The notes below the pieces were generated by a model that saw only the letters and a list, made by a program, of their open reading frames with translations, made no database searches and was not told the origin of the DNA. 64,000 nucleotides of DNA, taken from Neobacillus cucumis (GTDB lineage: Bacteria > Bacillota > Bacilli > Bacillales_B > DSM-18226). Both the position numbers and the translations under genes were made by a program. Position 1 is the first letter of the stretch, and the number at the start of each line of letters is the position of its first letter. Positions 8,053 through 15,443 of the stretch are shown here, piece after piece. The stretch is taken from the NCBI RefSeq assembly GCF_016107705.1, contig NZ_JAEHGC010000007.1:186001-250000 (forward strand). Reading direction: 5' to 3'.

Positions 8053-9030
8053 TTATCCCTCATTTACACCATTGTTTTCACCGTAATCTATAGGAATTTC
8101 CGCCAGGATTTCAAAACCGCTTGGTTCTAAAATCGTATAATTCAGCCGTCCGCCTCTCTCCTTAAGCCTTGCCGCCATTTCTCTTAAACCAAATCCTTCT
8201 TTAATCTTTTGCTTTGAATCCAAAATACCGTTATCACGAATACTCATCACAATGACCGCAGACACTTTTTTCAAGCTAATCGTTACAAATGTTGCTTGAG
8301 AATGACGTATGACATTAGTAATCGCTTCTTGGAGAATCTTAAACAAAATTCCATTCATACTGGTTGTCAAATCCTCTGTATTTAATTCAGATTGAAACGT
8401 ATATTGGATAGCGGTTGTGGCCTCCATTCTTGAAAGTAAAGCTTTCAAAGGATATATCCCTGAATACTCTTGATTATCAGCTAAAGAATGGACTGAAGTA
8501 CGGATATCCTTTAAACCTTGACGAGCTACGCCTAGCATCATTTCAAGTGACTTTTGTGATTCTTCAGGATCATTTTTTATCATAAATTTTAATGCCTGCA
8601 TTTGAACAATTAAAGAAGTCAAACTATGGCCGATCGCATCATGAATATCCCTGGCTATGCGAGTCCTTTCCTCCAATACCGCATACTGCATGGAAGTGAC
8701 GGATGCTTCCTGCAATTGTTGATAGGCCTTCTGCAACTCTGCCAATTGCTGTTGATTCACACGATACATTTCATTCCGCTGCAACCGTAATCGAATCGTG
8801 AAGTAAAGGACAATGGTTAAGAAGATGAAAGAAAGAATACTAAATATAGTTTCTTTGCCGAATCGAATATAAAGCAGGGCGGTTATAAACATTGTTACTA
8901 CCACAGAAATCGACGATTTTGATAAGGATATTTGCATCGTAACATTAAAAATGAAAATGGAAATCAGATAAATGAGGTTCATTTCATGAAACCAAAAGAC
9001 ACCAAACGCAGTTTCAGTTATGAGTATCAA
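8053..9030 (-). CDS. DesK/NarX-type sensor histidine kinase, main body (N-terminus probably lost by frameshift)
   Basis: HisKA_3-type kinase. It has three or more membrane helices (about 1-80), a coiled-coil linker (90-118), the dimerisation and phosphoacceptor motif EERTRIARDIHDAIGHSL with His130, the N box QEAITNVIRHSQA and a GFGLREMAARL ATP-binding G box. The TTG at 9030 has no ribosome site at normal spacing. Immediately upstream, in another frame, lies a 56-codon stretch encoding two further helices with a good start (9232). Joined by a 1-base shift near 9065 they would give a normal protein of about 393 aa. I therefore think the present start is not the ancestral one. Confidence 0.85.
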   Translation of the reverse strand: MILITETAFGVFWFHEMNLIYLISIFIFNVTMQISLSKSSISVVVTMFITALLYIRFGKETIFSILSFIFLTIVLYFTIRLRLQRNEMYRVNQQQLAELQKAYQQLQEASVTSMQYAVLEERTRIARDIHDAIGHSLTSLIVQMQALKFMIKNDPEESQKSLEMMLGVARQGLKDIRTSVHSLADNQEYSGIYPLKALLSRMEATTAIQYTFQSELNTEDLTTSMNGILFKILQEAITNVIRHSQATFVTISLKKVSAVIVMSIRDNGILDSKQKIKEGFGLREMAARLKERGGRLNYTILEPSGFEILAEIPIDYGENNGVNEG

Positions 9031-9061
9031 AGCTGTTAAGAATAATTTCTTCCTTGTCTGT

Positions 9062-9232
9062 TCACCATGATTTAGGAATAAACAGGATGACAGAATAGGT
9101 TAAACAAATCAAAAGGTTTAGGAAAATTTTCGGAAAAGATCCGGAAAAAAATCGATAGGTAAACATAAGAAAAAAGATGACTGCCAGACCAATCATCTTC
9201 CTTCTATTCTGTTGAAATTCTTCATGTAACAT
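9062..9232 (-). pseudogene. Detached N-terminal membrane segment of the sensor kinase (frameshift)
   Basis: ATG at 9232 with AAGGGG nine bases upstream encodes 56 residues including two hydrophobic helices (GLAVIFFLMFTYRFF and LNLLICLTYSVILF) and ends in TGA at 9062-9064. The +1 frame picks up directly as a third helix (KKLFLTALILITETAFGVFW) that continues into the kinase. The shift must lie between the TAA of the second frame near 9087 and this TGA. No long homopolymer is present there, which argues mildly against a sequencing error. Confidence 0.65.
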
Positions 9233-9250
9233 GCGAATGAACCCCTTATA

Positions 9251-9790
9251 TTAATTCGTATTCCTTTGATATAATTGTTTTTGCTTTTTTAACAAAATCA
9301 AATAGTAAATAACATAATAGGCAAACATGATGAGCATCAGCCCGGCTGTCCATGAATTCCCAGTGGTGTATCCGATATTTCGCCATCCATTTGTTTGTCC
9401 TGGTTGTAATCCAGTAAGTGCACCGCCGGTAAGCATTCCGTAAAAGCGATAAATAAAACGAACAAGAAAAAGAAGTGTCACCATGCTGCCAATCCAAATA
9501 TTCGGGCGGTAAAACAAACGTCCCTCTCTTTGTTCAAATGTGGTTAAACCTATACTATAAAAAGCCAAAATGCTCCCTAAAAGTATTCCCACCATATCTG
9601 ATATTAAGCTGATTGGGTGGATAACACCTCCCGCTAAAAAGATTAACCCAATAATCAGAAACAAAACAATTCGAAACAACAGATTTCCTTGCTTCAGTTG
9701 CTGCCAGCCTATATTTCTACGGACGCGTCTAACAATACTTAAACCGATAAGAGCGATGATGATAATAATTGAGTAAGAATGCTGATTCAT
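9251..9790 (-). CDS. Five-helix membrane protein, possibly CcdC/DUF1453-like
   Basis: First gene of the operon with the frameshifted kinase and its regulator. The 179-aa protein has about five membrane helices, including IVLFLIIGLIFLAGGV and NIWIGSMVTLLFLVRFIY, and basic loops (RRVRRN, KKQKQLYQR). The topology and RPNIWI-VRFIYRFY pattern resemble DUF1453/CcdC-type proteins, but I rate this only as a resemblance. The start follows a GGGGG-containing ribosome site. It may be the sensed or controlled membrane target of the adjacent two-component system. Confidence 0.65.
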   Translation of the reverse strand: MNQHSYSIIIIIALIGLSIVRRVRRNIGWQQLKQGNLLFRIVLFLIIGLIFLAGGVIHPISLISDMVGILLGSILAFYSIGLTTFEQREGRLFYRPNIWIGSMVTLLFLVRFIYRFYGMLTGGALTGLQPGQTNGWRNIGYTTGNSWTAGLMLIMFAYYVIYYLILLKKQKQLYQRNTN

Positions 9791-10116
9791 GTTTATCCCC
9801 CATTAAAAAAATGATTATTTAAACGTTGTTATTATCATATATTCGTTAATTGTAAATATCGACTAACCTTGGATAGAAAATTTATTTTAAAATCTATATC
9901 TCTAGATAGAGATCAAGTTATGAGCATGTATAAAGACTGACTAGCAGCCTTTAAGCAAGGAATCTGTACCAATTTCGTAACGAAGGTGACACCATTTTGC
10001 AACAGCTGCCACGGTCCATCTATTACTTGTCAGTATAAAATAAAGATAACACCACAGATAACGCTTACAAATAATTTTCTGTAATTCTATTCTTAAACAC
10101 GGAAGGATGTTGAAGT
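9791..10116. other. Divergent intergenic region without a gene
   Basis: This stretch separates the minus-strand membrane-protein operon from a small plus-strand gene. It must hold both promoters. I see no clear -35/-10 pair, palindrome or reading frame worth reporting. Confidence 0.4.
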
Positions 10117-10296
10117 ATGGACTATTTAGAAGTGATCTCGATCATTGAGAAAAATAAACTGAATTTAGTGAAGATGCTGGAGGGGAAGGACTTATCGAAA
10201 GAGCAAATGGATTCAATCCAGCACTCGATTGATAACTATAATTATATTATTGAATTAACAGAAATGAATCACTTTGAAAGAGGAAATATACATTAA
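10117..10296 (+). CDS. Small conserved-looking helical protein, 59 aa
   Basis: The frame has a GGAAGGA ribosome site nine bases before the ATG, and its stop codon abuts a strong terminator, so it looks like a real monocistronic gene. The protein (MDYLEVISIIEKNKLNLVKM at its start) is helical and acidic, with LSKEQMDSIQHSIDNYN in the middle. The size and the Ser-x3-Asp-x-Tyr arrangement are vaguely like Spo0E-type phosphatases, but the diagnostic SQxLD is absent, so I give no function. Confidence 0.6.
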   Translation: MDYLEVISIIEKNKLNLVKMLEGKDLSKEQMDSIQHSIDNYNYIIELTEMNHFERGNIH

Positions 10297-10325
10297 AAAG
10301 GAGCGAGAGTTTCGCTCCTTTTGTT
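10297..10325 (+). terminator. Intrinsic terminator of the 59-aa gene
   Basis: AAAGGAGCGA (10297-10306) pairs with TCGCTCCTTT (10312-10321), followed by TTGTTTT. It starts right after the stop codon and is close enough to serve the convergent gene ending at 10342. Confidence 0.85.
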
Positions 10326-10341
10326 TTGCGGTGAATTAAGA

Positions 10342-10917
10342 TTAAAGAACTTCCTGTTTTAATGATGTTTTAACCAGCGTAATTTGCCCATTTTTAGGGA
10401 TTAATTCACTGATGTTTTCGTATTTTCCGTCCTTTTTTGAATCGTCTTGGTTCTCCACTTTATATTCAGCAAAAGACCAGCAAAAGAGTTTGCGTTCAAC
10501 TCTTCCTTTTTCCCCAATAAGGGTAAACCAGCTTTGGCCGACATAAAAAGAGTTCATCAGCATTTTATCAATGATAAAAGAAACTTGTTCATTTTCTTCC
10601 TCTGGTTCAAATTTTGTTTTAGTAGAAAGGGCCAAAATAAAATAGTTTTTAAATTTGTCTAATTCAAGTAATTGAAGATGGTACCTCTTGGACTGCATTT
10701 GATTGAAGTCCTTCAGAACCGCTTTGATACTTTTTTCAACATCAATTTCATATTTGCTCGCATCTCTCAAGGCTGATAAACGGGAATCATAAATGGACAG
10801 TGTCACTATATAATGCGCGGCATAACTTTTTGGTTCAAATCCTTCTTTACCAGCTTGCTTTACTTCTTCTGGTACTACTATAAAATTTTTATAATCAGCA
10901 AAAAAATTATCGTTCAT
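10342..10917 (-). CDS. Hypothetical protein, 191 aa
   Basis: Family not recognised. The protein is soluble and charged with no signal or membrane segment; it begins MNDNFFADYKNFIVVPEEV and ends in a lysine-rich tail. The middle (HLQLLELDKFKNYFILALST) suggests an alpha/beta fold. A GGAAGG ribosome site lies a few bases before the ATG. It is convergent with the 59-aa gene and separated from the next gene by about 300 bp. Confidence 0.6.
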   Translation of the reverse strand: MNDNFFADYKNFIVVPEEVKQAGKEGFEPKSYAAHYIVTLSIYDSRLSALRDASKYEIDVEKSIKAVLKDFNQMQSKRYHLQLLELDKFKNYFILALSTKTKFEPEEENEQVSFIIDKMLMNSFYVGQSWFTLIGEKGRVERKLFCWSFAEYKVENQDDSKKDGKYENISELIPKNGQITLVKTSLKQEVL

Positions 10918-11154
10918 ATCCTTTACCTTCCTTCATACCTTGATGAAATGGATGTTATTATCTTTTTCTATATCGCATTTCTCTTGTTATCTTTCAAAAT
11001 ATTTTAGATGGCAGATGAATCGTAGTTGTATTTAAATATATATATTTCTTTATTAAAACCAAGAATCCTTCTTTTTCTTCCAAAAATCCACAAATTTCAT
11101 GTTTTTAATTATAAAGTCCTATTATTTTTTCTAAAAAATTTTGTTAATAAGATT

Positions 11155-11180
11155 AAAAAAAAAGACTGCAGAAGCAGCCT
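11155..11180 (-). terminator. Terminator of the GNAT gene, in an otherwise empty 300-bp gap
   Basis: AGACTGC (11163-11169) pairs with GCAGCCT (11174-11180) with one G-T pair; nine Ts follow on the minus strand. The rest of 10918-11221 is very AT-rich and shows no gene with a ribosome site. Confidence 0.7.
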
Positions 11181-11221
11181 TGGCAAGTCAAATTTCTGTC
11201 CATATTCCACTTTTTCATTAC

Positions 11222-12058
11222 TTACCAGCCAACATTATGATATTCGTAATAATCCTGTGAATGAAAGCTCCTAAATCCGCATGATTCATAGAGTCCAAGT
11301 GCACGGGCATTTTTGGCCTCTACTTCAAGAAAAATAGAAAATCCTTTTTGATTCTCCATTTTTACCACTTTAGATAATGCTTTTCTTCCAATTCCCTTTC
11401 CTCGAAGTTCAGGATAAATTGCAAAACCATAAATCCATGCATCGCCATCTTTTTCATCCACACGCATTTTCCCTGCCGTTCTTCCATTTGCTTCAATAAT
11501 GAGCCATTGTTCACCACTGTTCTTCCTAATCTCCTGTTGCATCTTACGTGCCTCATTTTCATTTAGCCCAAAACCTAAGACATCCAGTTGGACTTCGGCT
11601 TCCCAATCATCATGTGAAATCGATGGCCTTACGATAATAGACGGATCCTCTGTCAGTTCTGTTTTGTGCCATTTCATTTGATATTCTGCAACAGAAAAGG
11701 TACAAGGGATATTTTTTAAAAACTCTTTTGCCGTATTGGAGCTGGTTGGAGCATTTAACAAAATAGTTCTGACGTTTCGTTTCTTTGTTTCCTCAAGTCC
11801 CATTTTAAGCAATTTAGAGAATATACCTCTTCTTCGGTAATTAGGATGCACCATTCCGCAGAGTTCCACTTTATTCCCAAAATAATAGCTTCCGAGAAAA
11901 CCAACGAGTCGGCCATCTTCATAATGGAAGAAATCATCCTCACTATTTTCTTTCCGGTTTTCAAGCATATCAAAATTCAACTTCAGGTGAAAGCCGCCCT
12001 CTAATTCACAGACCTTCTGAAGAGCTTTAATATCAAGTAAATCTATCTTTGTTAACAT
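11222..12058 (-). CDS. Tandem GNAT-domain N-acetyltransferase
   Basis: Two GNAT folds in one chain. The N-terminal acetyl-CoA motif is VHPNYRRRGIFSKLL (about residues 70-84) and the C-terminal one is IYPELRGKGIGRKAL (about 218-232), each with the R/Q-x-x-G-x-G/I pattern. The C-terminal domain ends in the usual ARALGLYESCGFR helix-strand. At 278 aa it matches double-GNAT acetyltransferases. The substrate cannot be predicted. The ATG follows AAAGGAG at good spacing; single-gene unit with its own terminator. Confidence 0.9.
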   Translation of the reverse strand: MLTKIDLLDIKALQKVCELEGGFHLKLNFDMLENRKENSEDDFFHYEDGRLVGFLGSYYFGNKVELCGMVHPNYRRRGIFSKLLKMGLEETKKRNVRTILLNAPTSSNTAKEFLKNIPCTFSVAEYQMKWHKTELTEDPSIIVRPSISHDDWEAEVQLDVLGFGLNENEARKMQQEIRKNSGEQWLIIEANGRTAGKMRVDEKDGDAWIYGFAIYPELRGKGIGRKALSKVVKMENQKGFSIFLEVEAKNARALGLYESCGFRSFHSQDYYEYHNVGW

Positions 12059-12139
12059 TTCAAATCACTCCTTTCACAACGCTTTATTTTTATTCTGGAC
12101 AAACTCTTGACATTCCTGCTTTTTGGAAAATAAAAAAGC

Positions 12140-12179
12140 AAAAAGACAACGACCAAAAAATTGGTTTCGTTGTCTTTTT
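12140..12179 (-). terminator. Terminator of the CysJ-like reductase gene
   Basis: AAAAAGACAACGA (12140-12152) and TCGTTGTCTTTTT (12167-12179) form a 13-bp perfect stem; T-rich tail on the minus strand. Confidence 0.9.
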
Positions 12180-12207
12180 CGTTAGCGTTAGCTAATATCA
12201 ATTTATT

Positions 12208-13380
12208 TTAATACACGTCACGCTGATAACGGCCATTTGATTGCATATCTTTTAGATACGCTTCGGCTGCATCACGGGCCATTTCGCCTTCTTTTTCAAT
12301 CACAGTAATTAGGGCTTCATGAACGTCTTTCGCCATATGTTCCTTATCACCACAAACGTAGAAGGTTGCACCTTTTTCTAACCATGCAAACAATTCTTTG
12401 CCATGTTCAAGCATTTTGTGCTGAACATAAACCTTTTGAGCCGTATCACGGGAGAATGCAGCATCAAGTTTTGTCAGAACTCCATCCTGTTGATATTTTT
12501 CTAACTCATCCTGATAAAGGAAATCCGACGCAGCATGCTGGTCTCCAAAGAATAACCATGTCTTGCCTGTTGCTTTATTTACTGCACGTTCCTCGATAAA
12601 CGAACGGAATGGTGCAATGCCTGTCCCAGGGCCAACCATGATAATGTCACTCTCCCCGGACTCCGGCAGATGGAAGTGTTTATTTGGTTGGACAAATACT
12701 GGAATCGTATCGCCCTCTTGAACGCGTTCCGCACATTGTACCGAGCAAACCCCTTTACGATCACGTCCGTTAGACGTATAACGAACAGCACCGATAGTAA
12801 GATGCACTTCCTCTGGATGAGCTGCAATACTGCTAGCAATCGAATAAAGCCGTGGCGGCATTTTTCTTAAAAGAGAAACGATTTCTTGGGCAGTAGCTTT
12901 CCATGGACCAAAATCACGTAACATATCAAGCAAATCACGGCCATAGCAATATTCCTTTAGTTGTGCAGCGTTTTCAACCACCACAAGCTTTTGAAGCTCT
13001 TCATTTTCAGTGAATGCCGCTGCCTGCTGTAAAATCTTTTTATTCAACAGGGTAATTTCAAAGAAGCTTGTGAGCGCTTCCTTTAATGGCAGTGTTTCAC
13101 CTTGCTTATTAATAGTGACAACTGCTTCTTCATCCCAATGCATTTCCTCAAGAAGGGCAGCCACAAGTTCTGGATCGTTTTCAGGAACAACGCCAAGGGC
13201 ATCCCCTGGTACATAAGAAAGACCAGAACCTTCTAACGACAACTCAATATGTCTTGTTTCTTTACTAGAGCCTTCTCCATTTAAATTTACATTTTTAAGA
13301 ATCCTTGCTGGAAATGGATTTGTTCTTGAAAATGTAGGTGTAGGTTTGTCTTTTTTTGCATTATCTGCAGTAACTTGCAT
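12208..13380 (-). CDS. CysJ-like NADPH flavoprotein reductase without flavodoxin domain
   Basis: The protein matches the C-terminal two thirds of sulfite reductase alpha subunit/cytochrome P450 reductase. It has the connecting domain (YVPGDALGVVPEN, 56-68), FAD motif RLYSIASS (177-184), KGVCS (209-213), NADPH-binding GPGTGIAPFRSF (250-261), a YVCGD motif and an aromatic C-terminus (YQRDVY) that stacks on the flavin. The N-terminal FMN-binding flavodoxin domain of about 200 residues is absent, and I find no remnant upstream. It must therefore pass electrons from NADPH through FAD to a separate partner. No hemoprotein subunit (CysI) is adjacent. Good GGGAGGT ribosome site before the ATG. Confidence 0.88.
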   Translation of the reverse strand: MQVTADNAKKDKPTPTFSRTNPFPARILKNVNLNGEGSSKETRHIELSLEGSGLSYVPGDALGVVPENDPELVAALLEEMHWDEEAVVTINKQGETLPLKEALTSFFEITLLNKKILQQAAAFTENEELQKLVVVENAAQLKEYCYGRDLLDMLRDFGPWKATAQEIVSLLRKMPPRLYSIASSIAAHPEEVHLTIGAVRYTSNGRDRKGVCSVQCAERVQEGDTIPVFVQPNKHFHLPESGESDIIMVGPGTGIAPFRSFIEERAVNKATGKTWLFFGDQHAASDFLYQDELEKYQQDGVLTKLDAAFSRDTAQKVYVQHKMLEHGKELFAWLEKGATFYVCGDKEHMAKDVHEALITVIEKEGEMARDAAEAYLKDMQSNGRYQRDVY

Positions 13381-13673
13381 TTCTCTTACCTCCCAAAGTT
13401 GTATATATGCTAGGATAACACAGAGAAAAGAAATCAGGTATGTTTTTTAACACACAATCTTCAAAAATTTTATTCTTGGTCACACTCTTCATTAAAAAAA
13501 TTCCAAATAATCAAAAATTAATCGGAAAATCAAACGACAAAAACCGTTTTATTCTATGTTTTTCGATAGTGTTTCTGCTCATAATTCCTCAACAATTGAG
13601 AGCAATACTCGTAATTCATAAGAAAGTGACGATGAAAACCCCGCATACTTAGAAAGGAAAGAACGAAAAAATA

Positions 13674-14399
13674 TTGAATTATACTTCATCAGGGTTAAAA
13701 ACCTTAGAACAATTTCGGAAAGGTTGTGAGTGGATGAGACTTCAGAATGTACAACCTAAGAAAAGCTTCAGCTACATCTTCGTTCAGTTTCCAGGAATGA
13801 AAATGAACGTCCCAATGCTTTCGAGCGGTGAGGGAAAGGCGGTCAAAGAAGATATTGCTCTATGTGTCCAACTAAACCGCAATGAAAAAGTCAATCATTT
13901 GTATTTTGTGCTCACTGAGAGTATCAAACCGTTCGACTTCACAGATGATGAAATGGGAGCAAAAGCATATTATCGAGTCATCAAGAAAAAAGAAGCCTCT
14001 CAAGACTCCGACATGAACGAAACTGAAGATTTTGTCACGTTTATCACAGATGAAGTGTCTGTTGTCCAAAAGAAAACAGAAACAGGATATCACTTCGTCT
14101 TGATATTAAATGAGCGCGAAATCGGAATCGTCGCTTCGATTGAAGAGGAAGTTTTACAAACTGTAAACGCCTCATTGACAACACAAGAAGAAGAGAAAGA
14201 GCCTGTCACAGTTAAGACCGTTTCTTCAAAAAATAAAGCTGTCCTCTCAAGTAGGGAAAGAAAGAGGATCTTCTTGGGAGGCCATGTCTTTCAGGATAAC
14301 GTAGTTTTTGAGCCAATCCGAATTCTTTTGGAGGGTGCTAAGAAAAAAGTTGCACTATTTTCTCCTGCCGCTTTAGATTTTATCGGTCCGGGTGATTAA
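13674..14399 (+). CDS. Hypothetical protein, up to 241 aa
   Basis: Family not recognised. The soluble protein has a beta-rich N-terminal half (SFSYIFVQFPGMKMNVPML), a glutamate-rich linker (TTQEEEKEPVTVK) and a small C-terminal region. The frame opens at a TTG at 13674 with only a distant AAAGGA. An ATG at 13734 (MRLQNVQPKK, 221 aa) has GGAAAGG ten bases upstream and may be the true start. It is flanked on the far side by two hairpins. Confidence 0.6.
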   Translation: MNYTSSGLKTLEQFRKGCEWMRLQNVQPKKSFSYIFVQFPGMKMNVPMLSSGEGKAVKEDIALCVQLNRNEKVNHLYFVLTESIKPFDFTDDEMGAKAYYRVIKKKEASQDSDMNETEDFVTFITDEVSVVQKKTETGYHFVLILNEREIGIVASIEEEVLQTVNASLTTQEEEKEPVTVKTVSSKNKAVLSSRERKRIFLGGHVFQDNVVFEPIRILLEGAKKKVALFSPAALDFIGPGD

Positions 14400-14473
14400 A
14401 ACGAAACCATTTTTATCATGAAGGGATGGTGAAGGGATTATTTTTAACAGGAATATACAACTTCATACAATAC

Positions 14474-14516
14474 CTAATCGAAGCAAAAGGATTAAAAAGG
14501 TAATCCTTTCGATTAG
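14474..14516 (+). other. Long imperfect hairpin downstream of the 13674-14399 gene
   Basis: CTAATCGA-AGCA-AAAGGATTA (14474-14494) folds back on TAATCCTTTCGATTAG (14501-14516), a 16-bp pairing interrupted by a 4-base bulge. No T tract follows, so it is not a standard terminator. With the terminator at 14577 it would make a two-hairpin 3' end. Confidence 0.45.
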
Positions 14517-14576
14517 ATAAATTCATGGATAAAAGGACGTGATAAAGAAAAGAAACTTTTTGCTAATCATAAATTT

Positions 14577-14612
14577 AAGGTGCTTAACCAATCGGGTTAA
14601 GCACCTTTTTTA
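14577..14612 (+). terminator. Plus-strand intrinsic terminator
   Basis: AAGGTGCTTAACC (14577-14589) pairs perfectly with GGTTAAGCACCTT (14595-14607), then TTTTT. It lies about 180 bases past the nearest plus-strand stop. Confidence 0.85.
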
Positions 14613-14727
14613 TGATTATGCGTTTATAAAACAATCATCCTTAAAGTAAATCATTAAATGTAAAAACCATGAGACCTATAAAAGTTGATTTCTCCAAAGC
14701 TCCGGTTGAGAAATTATTTTAAAAAAA

Positions 14728-14759
14728 AGACAAAACAAGAAAGGTTTCTCGTTTTGTCT
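14728..14759 (-). terminator. Terminator of the first DoxX gene
   Basis: AGACAAAAC-AGAA folds on TTCT-GTTTTGTCT (14728-14759) with one mismatch; eight Ts follow on the minus strand. Confidence 0.8.
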
Positions 14760-14837
14760 CTTTTTGTTCATTTCTTTAAAAATCTCTTTGTACATTTTAA
14801 AACCGTGAAGGTGATAAACATTTTAAAATGCCCATTT

Positions 14838-15236
14838 TTATGGCTTATAAATTAAAACATAATCACCAGGTCCAGTTAGTGCCACGCCAAGAACAACAGC
14901 AATTAAAATAAAATTATATTCATATCCTCCATCAGTTAGCCAAAAACCATTTTTACCATGGACAGTGATGATTGCATCAATCATCACAATAATGATTAGG
15001 ACTGCACCTAACCAGGTGAGGATGCCGGCGGAAAAAAGGAGACCTCCTATAAGTTCAAATATTCCGGCAAGGATTGCCCAGGTTCTTCCGCCTGTCTTAA
15101 TTCCAATCGTACCTAAAAATTCACCGAACTTTACTACCCCTGGTCCCCCAAACCATCCAAACAATTTTTGGGTTCCATGCCCTACAAACGTAAGACCAAT
15201 AGCCAAACGTATAATCAAAAGGCCTATATTAACCAT
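14838..15236 (-). CDS. DoxX-family membrane protein (paralogue of the one at 40176)
   Basis: Four-helix DoxX protein with the signature GHGTQKLFGWFGGPG after helix 1 and the C-terminal GPGDY. It is closely similar along its whole length to the DoxX protein at 40176-40574, which is part of the quinone-stress cluster. I choose the ATG at 15236 (MVNIGLLIIRL, 132 aa): it aligns with the paralogue's MINVGLLIIRL start and has GGAG ten bases upstream. An in-frame ATG two codons earlier is too close to the ribosome site. DoxX proteins are linked to thiol and quinone stress, but the reaction is not established. Confidence 0.88.
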   Translation of the reverse strand: MVNIGLLIIRLAIGLTFVGHGTQKLFGWFGGPGVVKFGEFLGTIGIKTGGRTWAILAGIFELIGGLLFSAGILTWLGAVLIIIVMIDAIITVHGKNGFWLTDGGYEYNFILIAVVLGVALTGPGDYVLIYKP

Positions 15237-15314
15237 TCCCATACCTCTCCTTTCTTTAAGTGTAGATCATTAATATTGACTCACTTCTAAAAGATTGTTC
15301 CTTTTCCTTAGCAA

Positions 15315-15346
15315 CGCAGATAAATGCCTTACCATCGCAGATAAAT
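15315..15346. repeat. Short direct repeat upstream of the DoxX gene
   Basis: CGCAGATAAAT occurs at 15315-15325 and again at 15336-15346, a 21-bp period or two helical turns, about 75-110 bases before the DoxX start. The phasing suits a regulator binding one DNA face, but no protein can be named. Confidence 0.4.
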
Positions 15347-15396
15347 ACTCCAGAATCTAGATAAATTTATAGAAATAATTTTTCTAAAATAAAAAC

Positions 15397-15432
15397 AACT
15401 AGAGAAGGCCCTTTGAAGAGCCTTTTCTAGTT
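15397..15432 (-). terminator. Terminator of the efflux operon
   Basis: AACTAGAGAAGGC (15397-15409) pairs with GCCTTTTCTAGTT (15420-15432) with one mismatch; GTTTTTA follows on the minus strand. Confidence 0.85.
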
Positions 15433-15443
15433 ATTCCTTCCAC

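Noticed and set aside
13440..13652. Plus-strand 70-codon frame before the 13674 gene
   Set aside because: No ribosome site and low-complexity hydrophobic/Lys content in an AT-rich promoter region.
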